Positions 30,285 through 41,657 of a DNA stretch of 64,000 nucleotides are shown piece after piece (within the stretch, counting starts at the first letter, position 1; each line of letters starts with the position of its first letter). The position numbers and the translations under genes are program-made. Source of the DNA: Vavraia culicis subsp. floridensis (lineage: Eukaryota > Microsporidia > Pleistophoridae). The stretch is taken from positions 1-64,000 of the forward strand of contig NW_007360625.1 in NCBI RefSeq assembly GCF_000192795.1. Direction: 5' to 3'. The notes below the pieces were generated by a model. It made no database searches, had not been told where the DNA came from, and was given only the letters and a program-made list of their open reading frames with translations.

Positions 30285-31784
30285 CTATTCATTAAAAACC
30301 CGTATATTACCGGTTATAATACCAGCAGGATCACATGTCTTCAATTCGACAAAGATCCTTTCTGAAACTTCAATGCGATACTTGCCATCAGCTTTTTTCA
30401 AAAATTCGAGTAATTCTAGGGCGTATACAACATCCGAATGAGTCATGGCCAACTCTTCTGAAATAACTTCAACGGATACACACCCTTTAATCCTCGATAT
30501 ATAATTATAAACTTTGTATTTCCAGTATTTCTTGTAAACTGCGAGTCCTTGATCAGACAGAGGTTTTTCTGGTGTCCCTTTTTTGTTAGTAATTTTGCAC
30601 AGACAGTAACTGAAATCAATTAAAAAGTAGCCAAAACCTTTTCCTTGATAGCAGGGCAGAACGACAATACACGATAAATTGAACTTTGTTGAGAACTTTT
30701 CCCTGGAGAAATACCCTATAAAGTTGCCATTGTCATCATACAGAGTGTAAAATAAAAAAGGCTCCACATCATAGTAGAGTGTCTTGTGATCGAGGAAGCA
30801 CTTTGCCACCAAACAGAGATTCCTGCAGAATATTGTGTCTATCTCACCATCCACCTCATATAATTTCAGTTTTCCGCGGGAGTACACCAGATTACCGCGT
30901 AGACACATATCGCACTTCAACTTGTGTCTTTCTAACGAAATAGACTCCTTGAAGTAGGAAAAGCACTTCTCGCAGACATACATAGAGTATGACACATTGA
31001 TAAAAGGCGAAAGATACTGCGGTGAAAGCTTTTTGCTCCCTATGTACAACTTGGAAACAACTATCTCCTTGCCCATATATCGTTGTCCTCGCTCGTCTTT
31101 CATAAATCCTTTGCTTCTCACAAAGCTGTTGAACATGTTCATCTCAAATCTGGCCATTACTTCTAGCTGCGTAGCGCCCAGGTATAACTTCTCTCGACAT
31201 GGTCTGCAGAACTGGGCGGTGGTACACGTTTTGTGGAATATTTGTGGACAAACCAAGCAGCGCATCGTGTCGTCATCATTATTCAATCCACATTCTGTGC
31301 ACGCGTTACAATCGTTACATATGAAGATAACCTCGTAATTTTCGACTATCCGACTCCCTTTCTTTGAACAGCTGTTATGAAATTTCCTTCCACATTTGAG
31401 ACATTTTACAAAAATTTTTCTCAAAATTTTCCCACAAAAACAGCATTTTTTATCGGAGTCTTCCAAAATTATGGTGTCTTTATCTCCAAAATCATGTGTC
31501 ATGGCACAATTTTTCTCTATTTTATCGGTGCTACCGTTTTGATGTTCCAAGTTGATTCTTTTTAGTCTCGGTGCCTTGCTCATATTCCTTTCATTCTTAG
31601 ACTCGGTATTTTCATTGATTACATCGTCCAATTCGTTGCTTTTCTCATGAGCTGCCGCCCTGTTTCCTTCCATTGCAGTAAGATCAGTTCCTATATCGCC
31701 TCTTTTGTTAATTAAAGGACGAACAATGCTGTCCCCATCCTCACACAAACTATTCTTAACTCTTGTTCGGCCAATCGTGCGCAT
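30285..31784 (-). CDS. MYST histone acetyltransferase with double PHD finger (MOZ/MORF-like)
   Basis: A 499-residue protein. Residues about 114-196 hold two back-to-back PHD fingers in the DPF arrangement, with the joint motif FICNDCNACTEC. The MYST domain follows: a C2HC zinc finger (YVCEKCFSYFKESISLERHKLKC), CRNLCLVAKCFLDHKTLYYDVEPFLFY, the acetyl-CoA loop NLSCIVVLPCYQGKGFGYFLI with the reactive cysteine (about residue 372), and GTPEKPLSDQG with the catalytic glutamate (about 406). A C-terminal winged-helix-like region completes the fold. It should acetylate histone H3 or H4 tails, targeted by the PHD fingers. The first 110 residues are low-complexity. The ATG at 31784 has a C-run 17 bases upstream. 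Confidence 0.92.
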   Translation of the reverse strand: MRTIGRTRVKNSLCEDGDSIVRPLINKRGDIGTDLTAMEGNRAAAHEKSNELDDVINENTESKNERNMSKAPRLKRINLEHQNGSTDKIEKNCAMTHDFGDKDTIILEDSDKKCCFCGKILRKIFVKCLKCGRKFHNSCSKKGSRIVENYEVIFICNDCNACTECGLNNDDDTMRCLVCPQIFHKTCTTAQFCRPCREKLYLGATQLEVMARFEMNMFNSFVRSKGFMKDERGQRYMGKEIVVSKLYIGSKKLSPQYLSPFINVSYSMYVCEKCFSYFKESISLERHKLKCDMCLRGNLVYSRGKLKLYEVDGEIDTIFCRNLCLVAKCFLDHKTLYYDVEPFLFYTLYDDNGNFIGYFSREKFSTKFNLSCIVVLPCYQGKGFGYFLIDFSYCLCKITNKKGTPEKPLSDQGLAVYKKYWKYKVYNYISRIKGCVSVEVISEELAMTHSDVVYALELLEFLKKADGKYRIEVSERIFVELKTCDPAGIITGNIRVFNE

Positions 31785-32555
31785 TTGAATTTTATACAAT
31801 GGGTCTTTTGTTACTTAAATGTTTTACATTCAAAAACGCAAAACTCATTATCATCGAAGCAAATATCACCGTTTGAGAGAGTATTTGTGACAGACGGTCT
31901 TCGTATTTTTGGTATTCCACAGCAAACATAGGAGATAGCGAAACTATGGCTTTTAAGATAAAAATTTTTCTTTATTCTACAAACATCTTTTTCTTGGAGT
32001 GGACAGGTAGAACAGTCTTGTTAATTTTTATGAACAGAGAAAAACATAATATGAGTCATCATCGTGCAACAAGCACCCGTCTAAATCACATTGTTGTCCA
32101 GTCATGGATAAAACGTCATAATTAATTCTAATTTTATTAACTTGTTGATAAATTGAGCAATTTTTCTTCGCTCTTAAAGCCGAAATAAAACGAATATCGA
32201 ATATTTTAGAAGTTCAATGTGCGTTACTATGAACATATACACCGGTAGCAGTCCTTAGTTCATAAACGGCTTGTTTACTATAAAAAGCGTGTTCATTAAT
32301 TCATACCATATTTGATACATCCAGAACGTGCTCGACAGAGAATGGCTAGCTAGCACTGTGGCACGGCTGCGCACGAATTGCCAGAATGTAAATATGTGAC
32401 ACCGCAGGTCTGTAAATATTCTATTTTGACAGAAGGTTGAATATCAATATATCTTAACTGTCACATTTTCTTAGATTGTTCAAGTATATACGGCTTGATT
32501 GTATGAGAGGAGTTATCAATTTTTCTCGCTATTTTTATCCTAAAATATCGCTTTA
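31785..32555. other. Divergent intergenic region, nothing assigned
   Basis: AT-rich spacer between the MYST and NSE2 genes, holding both promoters; no frame of note. Confidence 0.5.
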
Positions 32556-33026
32556 ATGAATATTTTTCTCCTATATCGGATGCCGCAACTGTATCTTGTT
32601 TTAACCCAGACATACCCTTGGATGAATGATTTATTGGAAGAGAGAGGAAAAACAATCAACAAAATATTGAAATATATGACAGAAAATAATTATCTGGACG
32701 AAGAACTGTATCTTTCGCTCAAGGTGCAAGAACTGGCAAAGAATGTATCGTGCGATCGAGAGTTTGATCTGGAACAACTCAAGAAAGGGGTGAAGCAGTC
32801 GAAAGAGTACGAAGATCTATTTGAAAACGATAACATTGTCGTGCAAAACGTTAAAACAGGTGATATGTGCTGTTTGACACAGATGAAAATCCGTGAGCGA
32901 TGGGAGAGTGTCTGCGGACATGCTATGGAACGAAATGCAGTTTTAGGTTACATGAAGAAGGACAAGAATGCCAGGTGTCCTGTAATAGGATGCAATATGG
33001 TATTAAGGGAAAGACGTGGTAAATAG
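32556..33026 (+). CDS. NSE2: NSE2/MMS21-like SP-RING SUMO ligase
   Basis: A 156-residue protein. The N-terminal half is helical (the segment that binds SMC5 in the family). The C-terminal 55 residues form an SP-RING: CCLTQMKIRERWESVCGHAMERNAVLGYM, then CPVIGCNMVL, with the cysteine/histidine spacing of MMS21 (C-L-T, CGH-x-x-ER-x-A, CPV-x-GC). In other eukaryotes it is part of the SMC5/6 complex and attaches SUMO during DNA repair. Yeast Mms21 is 267 residues. An in-frame ATG at 32580 (MPQLYLVLTQ) is an equally good start; neither has a C-run. Confidence 0.82.
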   Translation: MNIFLLYRMPQLYLVLTQTYPWMNDLLEERGKTINKILKYMTENNYLDEELYLSLKVQELAKNVSCDREFDLEQLKKGVKQSKEYEDLFENDNIVVQNVKTGDMCCLTQMKIRERWESVCGHAMERNAVLGYMKKDKNARCPVIGCNMVLRERRGK

Positions 33027-33785
33027 CAGGTATAGTACAACTTTATAAGTGCTGGTCATCGTTGTTTGGAGGGAATTTGTTTGTTATTGATAAATGTCAT
33101 TTTTTTTGAACTGAGTTTGCAATTTAGACTTAACTCTGTGTTTGTAAGAAATGATACTTGATGCAAGGCACTGAGAATGTTGCAGTGGTTAATAACTTTT
33201 CTTGTTAAAGATTGGAGTAAATCAGAAAAAGAATCAAAGTTTTTTCCACTCAAAATAAGTAAATACTACTCATTCTTTTCTCTTCTTATGGAGTTTTACC
33301 AATTTTTATATCGAAATTGGTTGATAATGGGGTGTAGAGAGATGGTCCTACAGAATTGTTTATTAACACCTCTTTGTGAACTAATATTAAATTTAACATA
33401 TTCTGTAACTTTTTGATGTCCTTAATTACCGAAGTAGCGCCCATTTTTTCCCTTCATTGTTAGTTTTGCGAAGTGTTCTGTTTGGTTCTTTGCGCACACA
33501 TAATACATCATGTTATAAGTTTTGTTTTCAGTCACGGAAGAACATTGCTCTAAATTGCATGTCCGTTTGAAAATCAAACAACTTAACAGGACATTAATAA
33601 GAGAAAATTCGTTGCAGATAAATGTCGTTGTTCCGTGCACAAGTGCCCTCGGATATGTTTGTACCAACCATTAATATTGTATTGGTTGGTGTTAGCTGGT
33701 ATTGCAACGTAATTGTGCAGCACATCCCAATCTCGACAAAATTTTTGATTTGCTCAATTTTTTGTGTTTAACGATGAATTATGGG
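33027..33785. other. Intergenic, nothing assigned
   Basis: About 760 bases. A 79-codon frame on the plus strand (33177) and one on the minus strand (33667, TTG start) lack supporting signals. Confidence 0.5.
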
Positions 33786-33793
33786 CCCCTAAC

Positions 33794-34705
33794 ATGCTCG
33801 AAAACCTGTTAACAGAAAAGTACAGACCCAAAGAGATTGATAACGTAGTCGGAAACCAAGAGACGATAAAATCCATACAAAGCATCTTGAATGCCAATTC
33901 TATGCCACATTTACTATTTAACGGGCCATCTGGCACCGGTAAAACTACAGTGGCCAAAATAATTGGCGAAAAAATCGTAAGCGATAAAAAGCATGTTTTA
34001 GAGTTGAATGCAAGTGATGAAAGAGGGATAGACACCGTAAGAACAACCATAAAAAACTTTTCGATGCGACTGAGCACGGGTCTTAAGGTCATCATCTTAG
34101 ATGAGTGTGATTCTATGACGGTTGCTGCGCAACAGGCGATGAGAAGAACCATGGAAATGTGTACCGGGGATTGCAGGTTTATTCTTGTGTGTAATAATAT
34201 CCAAAAGATATCAGAGCCTATTCAAAGTCGATGTGCCATATTCACGTTCAACAAAATAAAAAACGAAGATATGAAAACCAGATTGAACGAGATTGTAGCC
34301 AACGAAAACTTGAATTTATCGGAAGAAGCGCTAAATACCATCTTGTTTCTATCAGACAGTGATATGCGGCAGGCGATAAACATTCTGCAATCCGCTCTCT
34401 ACTCAAAACAAGTGGATGAGAATGCAATTTTAAAGATAACTGGACAGCCTTCGCCTAAGCTAATAGAAAACATCATAATTTTACTCCTTAAGAATAAAAT
34501 GGCAGAGGCGTTGAGTAAATTTGACTGCATTTGGGAGGATGGTTATGATCCCCAAGATTTGTTGGTGTCCTTTTTTCGGGTAGCCAAGAATATGGACAAT
34601 TACGAGATTTTGAAGTGTATTTCAAAATATCAGCTGAGATTATTCGAAGGCGTAGGGTCAAAATTGCAGTTCTACTCGCTCCTGCGTGATATTTCTTTCG
34701 TTTGA
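33794..34705 (+). CDS. RFC4: Replication factor C small subunit (RFC2/RFC4-type clamp loader)
   Basis: A 303-residue AAA+ ATPase. It shows RFC box II (EKYRPKEIDNVVGNQETI), Walker A (NGPSGTGKTTVAK), LELNASDERGIDTVR, Walker B (KVIILDECDSM), the AQQAMRRTMEMC helix, RFILVCNN and the arginine-finger motif IQSRCAIFTF. The C-terminal helical collar is present. The RRTME/CNN/SRC combination and length fit the subunits called Rfc4 in yeast and RFC2 in humans; assignment among small subunits is provisional. It loads PCNA on primer ends. CCCC at 33786-33789 supports ATG 33794 over the GTG at 33764. Confidence 0.93.
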   Translation: MLENLLTEKYRPKEIDNVVGNQETIKSIQSILNANSMPHLLFNGPSGTGKTTVAKIIGEKIVSDKKHVLELNASDERGIDTVRTTIKNFSMRLSTGLKVIILDECDSMTVAAQQAMRRTMEMCTGDCRFILVCNNIQKISEPIQSRCAIFTFNKIKNEDMKTRLNEIVANENLNLSEEALNTILFLSDSDMRQAINILQSALYSKQVDENAILKITGQPSPKLIENIIILLLKNKMAEALSKFDCIWEDGYDPQDLLVSFFRVAKNMDNYEILKCISKYQLRLFEGVGSKLQFYSLLRDISFV

Positions 34706-35710
34706 TTAAACCAATGCTGCCATTTAATGTATCATTCATGTTTTTGGATTATTACGTATCTTTGGCCAGGATTACGCGTATATCGGTATAATTTAGCCGA
34801 TAAAATCCACAATAAATACTTGTCGTCAGGTTGATTTTTCAGTTTTTGTAATTATCCCGTTAGAATGTGCAAATAAATTACCATTTACTGTCATCGTCAT
34901 AGCCAAAAAAAGGAATCGATAAAAATATGCAGAAAGATAGTACTCTTATAGCAAGGCATCGATTTTAAAATTCAAATAAGTAACTCGGACAATTGTATTT
35001 GATCTCGAGGTATTACGAGATTAACGGTGATAAGTTGTTTATTATTTCAATTACATCTTAAGGGTACTGCAACATTACACCAAAAAGACAAATATTGGTC
35101 TTTTTAGAGATTCAATTACGACAGTAAAGCTTCAATATAAATAGTGCTATCCAAAAAGAAAGGAGCATTTGTGATAGGACATATAACTTTTCTGTGATTG
35201 GGTGGTTAATTTGAAACTTGGTGGATTACTGGTATAAATCTGGTAAGATTAAACTGTGCTAACCTAAAGTCGTATAAACAGGGCAAAAGGCATAAATCGA
35301 AGTGAGTATTTGATTTATTGGGTAGAAATACGCTTTGGAACATGAAGGTTATGAGAGAGCCCTTTGTCCGCATTTCAAGAAACGGACCAAGAAGTATTTG
35401 TACCAAAAAGGGTGAAGAATACACTCGATAAGTAAGCTTTTAAAGCATAAACACGCTTTTAAAAAGCTTTTATTTCATTCGGAAATTGATTGGATATGTT
35501 TAGCTATCTCGATTTTTAGACCGAATAAAACAGCTCAAAAACTAACTGGAAAATAGGAAGTATATTTTTTGCTATATTTGCTAAAAGCACGTTCTTCACG
35601 GTGTTCTCGATAGACAAACGACTTTTTTATAGCGATTTCTGTAATATGTGCGTTCTGAAATCTTTACTGTGCATTCGGATTATCATTCCAATGTATTTTA
35701 AAAATAAAAA
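34706..35710. other. Intergenic, nothing assigned
   Basis: About 1 kb of AT-rich DNA with only short frames. Confidence 0.5.
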
Positions 35711-35721
35711 AAATTTACCCC
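35711..35721 (+). promoter_or_regulatory. AAATTT plus CCCC start-proximal element of eIF5A
   Basis: AAATTT at 35711-35716 runs into ACCCC (35717-35721), only three bases before the start codon; it is the clearest example of this element in the window. Confidence 0.6.
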
Positions 35722-35724
35722 TCG

Positions 35725-36234
35725 ATGGCGATAAGTGAGGAGGAGTTCGATTCATCTGTCAACGCAAACACGCTCAAAGAAAAGACAGTCATTGTTGCTG
35801 ATGCAGACAGGAAGGATTACGTTAGGATCACAAGTGTGACCAAGGTAAAAACAGGGAAGCATGGAGCGGCCAAGGTGATGATATCCGGAAAGAACATAAG
35901 AACAAACCTGAAAGCCGAAATGAGTTTCTCGGGCGGATCAAAAGTATACGTTGTTATACCAGTGAAAAAGACTTACGTGCTCGTCGATTTTGACGAGGAG
36001 GAGGACTGCATCTATGCCGATCCGTTGATATCGACCGGCTATACCGAGATGGAGACTCTACATTGCAATGAAATCGAAAAAGATAGAGTTAAATTGTTGT
36101 TGGAGACTATTAAAAGTGCGGGTGAGGATGCTGTCATACAGTTTGCGACGGTCAGCTGTCCAGGAATGGTTTTGCTTGAGGAGATTGCTGTTGTTGGGTC
36201 GAAAAGGAGTGTCCCAAAGAGAGCGAGAGGGTGA
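35725..36234 (+). CDS. TIF51A: Translation factor eIF5A
   Basis: A 169-residue eIF5A. The N-terminal SH3-like domain carries the hypusine loop KTGKHGAAKV; the lysine modified to hypusine (the K of GKHG) is kept, while the residue after HG, usually histidine, is alanine. The C-terminal OB-fold domain is present but divergent (KKTYVLVDFDEEEDCIYAD ... CPGMVLLEEIAVVG), with a basic tail. eIF5A relieves ribosome stalling and aids peptide release. The upstream context has AAATTT and CCCC. Confidence 0.93.
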   Translation: MAISEEEFDSSVNANTLKEKTVIVADADRKDYVRITSVTKVKTGKHGAAKVMISGKNIRTNLKAEMSFSGGSKVYVVIPVKKTYVLVDFDEEEDCIYADPLISTGYTEMETLHCNEIEKDRVKLLLETIKSAGEDAVIQFATVSCPGMVLLEEIAVVGSKRSVPKRARG

Positions 36235-37732
36235 ATTATCCGTTTTTTAATAAAACTTTTGTTAGCGCGATTATACGGTATTCCTGAGTAACTGTCATAT
36301 ACAGTTAAACTTGTAAATTTTTTATTAACGATGTGTTTATTTTTGGTCTGTAAAATATTGTTTGTGCTGAATTGTAGCAGATTGCTGGCCACAGAGCTGG
36401 GCCAGTTCTTTTATTATTTGTTGGTTAAATTAGAGCTATCCAAACATCAATCATTTGTGTAATGCATTTTAGCGACAAAGTCAGCAGATGTTCCATCAGA
36501 AACAGGTGTATTTCCCTGACTTCTTGCGTACATTAATATTTAAAGAGAAGCAGCGCCGCTATCGTTGAAAGATATTTCGTTTAATATTTACATTGAGAGA
36601 TCGAGTTCAACAAATATTTACTGTTCTAACACAGATATGTCCAATTATGTCTTAGTGGATATCTTTAATTTTTGTACTTGTTCGTTTCAGTACATCTTGC
36701 AGTATAATTATTTATTAAAGCTTTTCAACGCAGAGCTTTATTCTACTCATTAATTAAGATCGTAATGAGATGCTCATCTCCAAGCGATGCACTAGAAGAA
36801 CTTTTTTGCCATGATACAATCAAATGGCAAACAAACACTTTACTGAAAAAAGTACGAATGTTTGTATTGAAAAAGCGGAGGGCTGCAATCAATAGGAATG
36901 TGTCCTCAACGAAAAGCTGTGCGTGGGCAAAGATAACATAAACATTTCAAATTCATGTGTGATTGTGTATTCTATCAAACATAAACACTGACGCACTGGT
37001 TTGCACAGCTAACTTTTCGCACTTGGCGGCACAAACTGTACGTTTATTTACTTTTAAACCGAGCAGGAGTAGTTTGGTTCTTTCCGCTTACCTTTAAAGG
37101 GTGGTCAGGTAGTAATGCGGAATGTTTCCCAGGAATGTTGTATCTCGCTGGGCCATTCCAAATTATGTGTTCATTAATTTAATTCGCAATTAAACCATTC
37201 TACGCCTATGAACCTGTGTAAATTATCATGGCACTATTTAATATTATTTACTAGTACTATTTATTTTAAAATAGCCCTATATGATACAAAATTGCATATC
37301 AAAGATATAAAATTGTTTAAAGACATCTCTCTTTGCCAACGCTGATAAAACTGCTTTCCTGCGTTAAGTAAATTATTTGTGAAACTACATTTATTGAACA
37401 CAATTTCATGAACAGTAAAACCGTCACCTACTCATCTTGAGCGTAAATTAAACATTAAAATAATACGAATTGAGTATTTTTCACAAACCTAGTTTAGTTT
37501 ATGTGGTATGATAAATAAACTACTCTCAATATAAGAATCCAGCTTGTCAAAGTAGATGCATTCTACACCGTGATCTTCCCTAGAAACAGCAAAACCGAAT
37601 ATTTAAAGATGTTTTGTACCAGATATCCTGTTATGTACAAAAGATGATGTAATATTGCTTAGAACGGCATAAACGACTAATAGATATTTACTACTCCATT
37701 TCCAATTTCAAGAAAGACTTTTATTTAATAAT
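36235..37732. other. Gene-free AT-rich stretch
   Basis: About 1.5 kb; no frame with start signals, no repeats noticed. Confidence 0.5.
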
Positions 37733-38131
37733 TTACGATTTCCTTCGCTTTAGAACAAATCCTACAATTGCCAGCACTATTATGACAACGAAGAATATCA
37801 CAATACACCAAATTATGGTCTTCTTATGTCGTTGCCAGAATGACTTATCTTTATCGGCCGGTTCCGATTCTGGGCCACCCAACAGTCCAAACATTGAACC
37901 CGATTCACCACTACTATCAGCTGATTCCTGTCCCGCAGTCGGTGACTCTTCCCCCTCTTTTTTCTCCTCATCTGTTTTAGCAACCTCGCCCTCTTTCTTA
38001 GGATCTTCTCCAGTAGCCTTGGCTGGTGGCTCAGCTTTGGTTGCTGGAGGAGCTTCTGCCCTTACACAAACCAAGAACAGGTCTAATAGAACAGCTAGCA
38101 TGAAAATAAAAGATGAATGATTAATCCTCAT
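37733..38131 (-). CDS. Small secretory-pathway membrane protein, acidic and low-complexity
   Basis: A 132-residue type I membrane protein: signal peptide (residues 1-25, ending VCVRA), a short low-complexity extracellular part rich in E, K, P, A and S, then GSMFGLLGG, the motif KSFWQRHKKTII, one membrane span (about 106-128) and a basic tail (KRRKS). It shares this order and the juxtamembrane S-F-aromatic-x-basic motif with the protein at 41030, on the same strand 3 kb away, so the two are probably paralogues. A surface or spore-wall/ER role is possible, but nothing in the sequence shows it. No C-run precedes the ATG. Confidence 0.75.
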   Translation of the reverse strand: MRINHSSFIFMLAVLLDLFLVCVRAEAPPATKAEPPAKATGEDPKKEGEVAKTDEEKKEGEESPTAGQESADSSGESGSMFGLLGGPESEPADKDKSFWQRHKKTIIWCIVIFFVVIIVLAIVGFVLKRRKS

Positions 38132-41029
38132 GAGATGCTGAATTCTTCTTTCTTATATACGTTTGGAAACAATTTGATCACTGATTTCTTAATTAGTGGG
38201 CTAATCATTTGAATCGAGGAAAAGAAACTAATTGATTATTTGCTCTCGTGATACGAACCGTACATTTATTATTCATTAAATTCTGATTGAGTAGAAGCTG
38301 CGATTAATCAAATTTAGCAACTTAATGTGATTAAAAATATTCAGTTTTGTGCACAAATATGTTATATAGTTTCAATTTGCGAATCTATGTTGTTGTCGAC
38401 AAGCCTGAAGTACAGATCCTAATAATTTGTTACATTTTGGGAAAAAGGAGTTTTCTGTACAAAAATGGTTATTGGTTAATGACACGTACCTGCAATTGAG
38501 AGCTGTTAGGTGTAAATGACACTTGAAAAGCTGTCTTAAGAAATATAACAAAGTATATTTATGTGAGGTATGTATAACTTATGATGTAAAATTTTACTAG
38601 AACGAAAACGTGTGTTTGATCTAATGTGATGATTGCTTGACAATATATGAGATGGTGTGATGTCGAGCAAATATTTTTAATTAATTATATTAACAGTGTC
38701 ATATGCTGGAAGTGTAGTACGTTTAATTATCTTGACTGTTGTAGGGCCATTATATGAGCTCAAACCATGAATATATTACATATGAGAATCAAACAGAATT
38801 TACCCACTGTACTTCCATACCAAGTAGTATTTTGAGCATTAAAACTATCATTGTGACATGGTTACATATTTGCAGTCATGTACAAGACGAATCAGCTATT
38901 GAACCGCACACCGTGCCCCTTTTCCTGCTTGTTGCCAGGCTAAACAATTAGTAACCCTTAATTCACAATAAATTTCCCATTTAGGCGTGTAATTATGGTG
39001 CAATTTACGGGGATGACTCCGTGGTGTTAGGCTTTACAATAAAAATATGATCGAAAATTCGCAGATGACCAACATGAATGTTTACTTCGTCCGTAATGCA
39101 ACAATCAAAAAAATGTTATACACCGGCAATCACCTCAGACCACAGACATTGTAATAGACAGAGTTGATTTACGGAAATATTTCTGAAAAAAATTCAGCAT
39201 TAGCTTGATTTAATTACCATGTAATCTATAAGCGTTCCTTCTGTACTGATGAGAAGATTAGTTTTTGACCTATTAAAATTACGTCATTTTATTGGCGGGT
39301 GATAAGTGAAACAACGACTCTTCGATATTTTTGTATTGCTAAAAACACAACGAAACTTGTAATAGCTTACAGTGTGTATTGAACAAAACATGAGCATATA
39401 ATGTTGCAACGCTACAAATTACCATGTTACAAACAAAAATGGTTGCTATCTCGTACAAAACGTGGTTTCTTCATAAACATTGTTTTTTTGTTAATTAAAA
39501 AGCTATGCAACGATATTCGTTGCCTCTGTGGTTATATTTGGAAATAAGGACAATTTTCTATTAAAACTGCCATATATGGTGAATAAATCAGTTATGCCCA
39601 CAAAGATAGTGGAATATTCAATTCTTTGCGTTGTTTTCATTTTTCGCAGATTGTAGAATAGTTAAAATGAGTTATTCAATTTAATAATAAGAGCTTGTAA
39701 AATTAACATGTGTAGTACCATTCTACCGTTGGATGATTGCACATTGGAACTTCGTAAGACTGAATCAGAAGCGGCTCCTTTATAACAGAAGAACTTATAA
39801 TTGGTTGATACTTGCGATCAAGCACTCAATGAATGATTTTGCCGTAGTAATTATATGAGAAATCTCATAAATAATTGCAAAAACATACAGTTATATAGTT
39901 TCTGAGTTGTTTTGGCGCTATTAATTATTATTATAATTGTGGCCATAACCACGGTACTTATTTAGGCATTTGGTGTTTATCATGTTAGCAAACAATAAGA
40001 TGGATCATATACCGCAATCTTTAGGGCTGTTAGCTTCAACAGCAATAGTTCCGTAATTAAACTGTAACCGCTCAGTATACATCTAAAGGATAAGAATAAA
40101 TTCAAATTTTAGATTAGTACTAGACTGTTAATTTGAAAATAGTTGGTTGGACATGTCCGAATCCTTGTAAACTGTACTTGTAGAGTAAATTAGAAAGATT
40201 TCTAAATGCACCAACGAGCAACATATCGCAAAGCAAGTTATGTTAAGAAATATGGATGTGCGCTTTGAATTTGAGAGCCATAATGGTTAGATATACAAGA
40301 ATAGGAATGTGCATTTGTTGACAATTGGTGATAATGTTGCTATATGAGGAAATATTATAAATATGGTTTTATAAACAATCCTGGAAGAGTTCAGTGACAA
40401 ACGGAGCGCTCCGCATCCTGCAAAACTTTGTCAATGTTTTCGAATAAATGAAAATTTAGAATACAACTAACAAATAATTGGTCAGCAAATTTTAACTACT
40501 AATTATTTGATAAATGGATTGGTGACCATGAAATCACTCGTATAGGATGTTTATTGGTATTTATCCCGGCATCAGCAGTTATCCAATGCTTCATATAATG
40601 TTGAAAACATGCTGAGATTATGTTATAGCAATAACAAAATTTTATGCGCTTCAAGTAAAATATTTTTCTTGGCAAGTGAAGCAGAATTTTGCAATTAATA
40701 TCAGATTCGTTTATTGTATACTCTGAATAACTCAAATTAAACCTGTGAGCCGTATCGAAAAGTACATCCTAAACATAAAAGAGAGAGATGTAATAGTGTA
40801 TGTTTCTTTAACAGAATGCAAAAATTGGCATATGTAGCTGTACAAATCAAATAAGGAATGATTCTGTTGTCTGGGAGGTAGCATGCAGTTTCAACTGATA
40901 AGAGGTACGCGATAAAGATTGCGTATGAACACCGCGGAATGGTTATTATAAAAATAAATATAACGGAGAATCGGTTTGATGCTATCCGGAGATTAAACTA
41001 CAAAACGCTCATAATCAGTATGATAAACT
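38132..41029. other. Largest gene-free stretch in the window
   Basis: About 2.9 kb of AT-rich DNA with no coding frame longer than 80 codons; those present start at TTG or lack signals. Confidence 0.55.
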
Positions 41030-41371
41030 TTATTTCTTGAAAAGAGCAAAGACCACACCAGCTATAACCGCGATTACGATGACAACCAAAAAAATTATGA
41101 TGTACGTTCTATATTTCGTGAAGAACGACTCCTTTCCTTTCTTTGAACCTTTATTCTTACTTTTACCGAACCAGTTACCTACACCACCGCCCTCACTTTT
41201 CTCCTCGCTAGCCAATGGTGCTCCTTGCCCCTCCTCTGCAGCCGGAGAGACATCACCATCCTCATTCTGATGCTTTTTCCCGATTGTTGACTGACACTTT
41301 GCCCTATACACATTAGATAGCATAACTAGCACAATTAAAATAAAAGCGTACTGATAAAACTTCCTGTCCAT
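41030..41371 (-). CDS. Small secretory-pathway membrane protein, paralogue of the 37733 gene
   Basis: A 113-residue type I membrane protein: signal peptide (residues 1-26), a polar acidic middle (EDGDVSPAAEEGQGAPLASEE), a glycine-rich GGGVGNWFGKSK, then ESFFTKYRTYII, one membrane span (about 88-110) and two terminal lysines. The K/R-rich juxtamembrane motif and WFG/MFG-glycine segment correspond to the protein at 37733. The terminal FALFKK could resemble a dilysine-type ER signal, but the spacing is not typical. Confidence 0.72.
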   Translation of the reverse strand: MDRKFYQYAFILIVLVMLSNVYRAKCQSTIGKKHQNEDGDVSPAAEEGQGAPLASEEKSEGGGVGNWFGKSKNKGSKKGKESFFTKYRTYIIIFLVVIVIAVIAGVVFALFKK

Positions 41372-41657
41372 TCTTTTACTTAGATGGTTTCTTTAAATAC
41401 TTTTCGTCTTAAGTTTATAACCAATCGCAAATATTGGGCGGCACCTTCCACTCAGTACGCCGCCTGCTATTTACCGTTCCCGCAATGTTTTGTTATTTTT
41501 TTTCAAACAATCTATAACAATAAGTTTTATTTCCCCTTTTTGCGTATACAAATTAAACATTCTATGACGGTATCCAACCACACTATTCATGTTAAAAACT
41601 GTAAAATCATTATATTGCAGGAATATTACTCCAATTGTTTATGATTTTTCACAAAAT

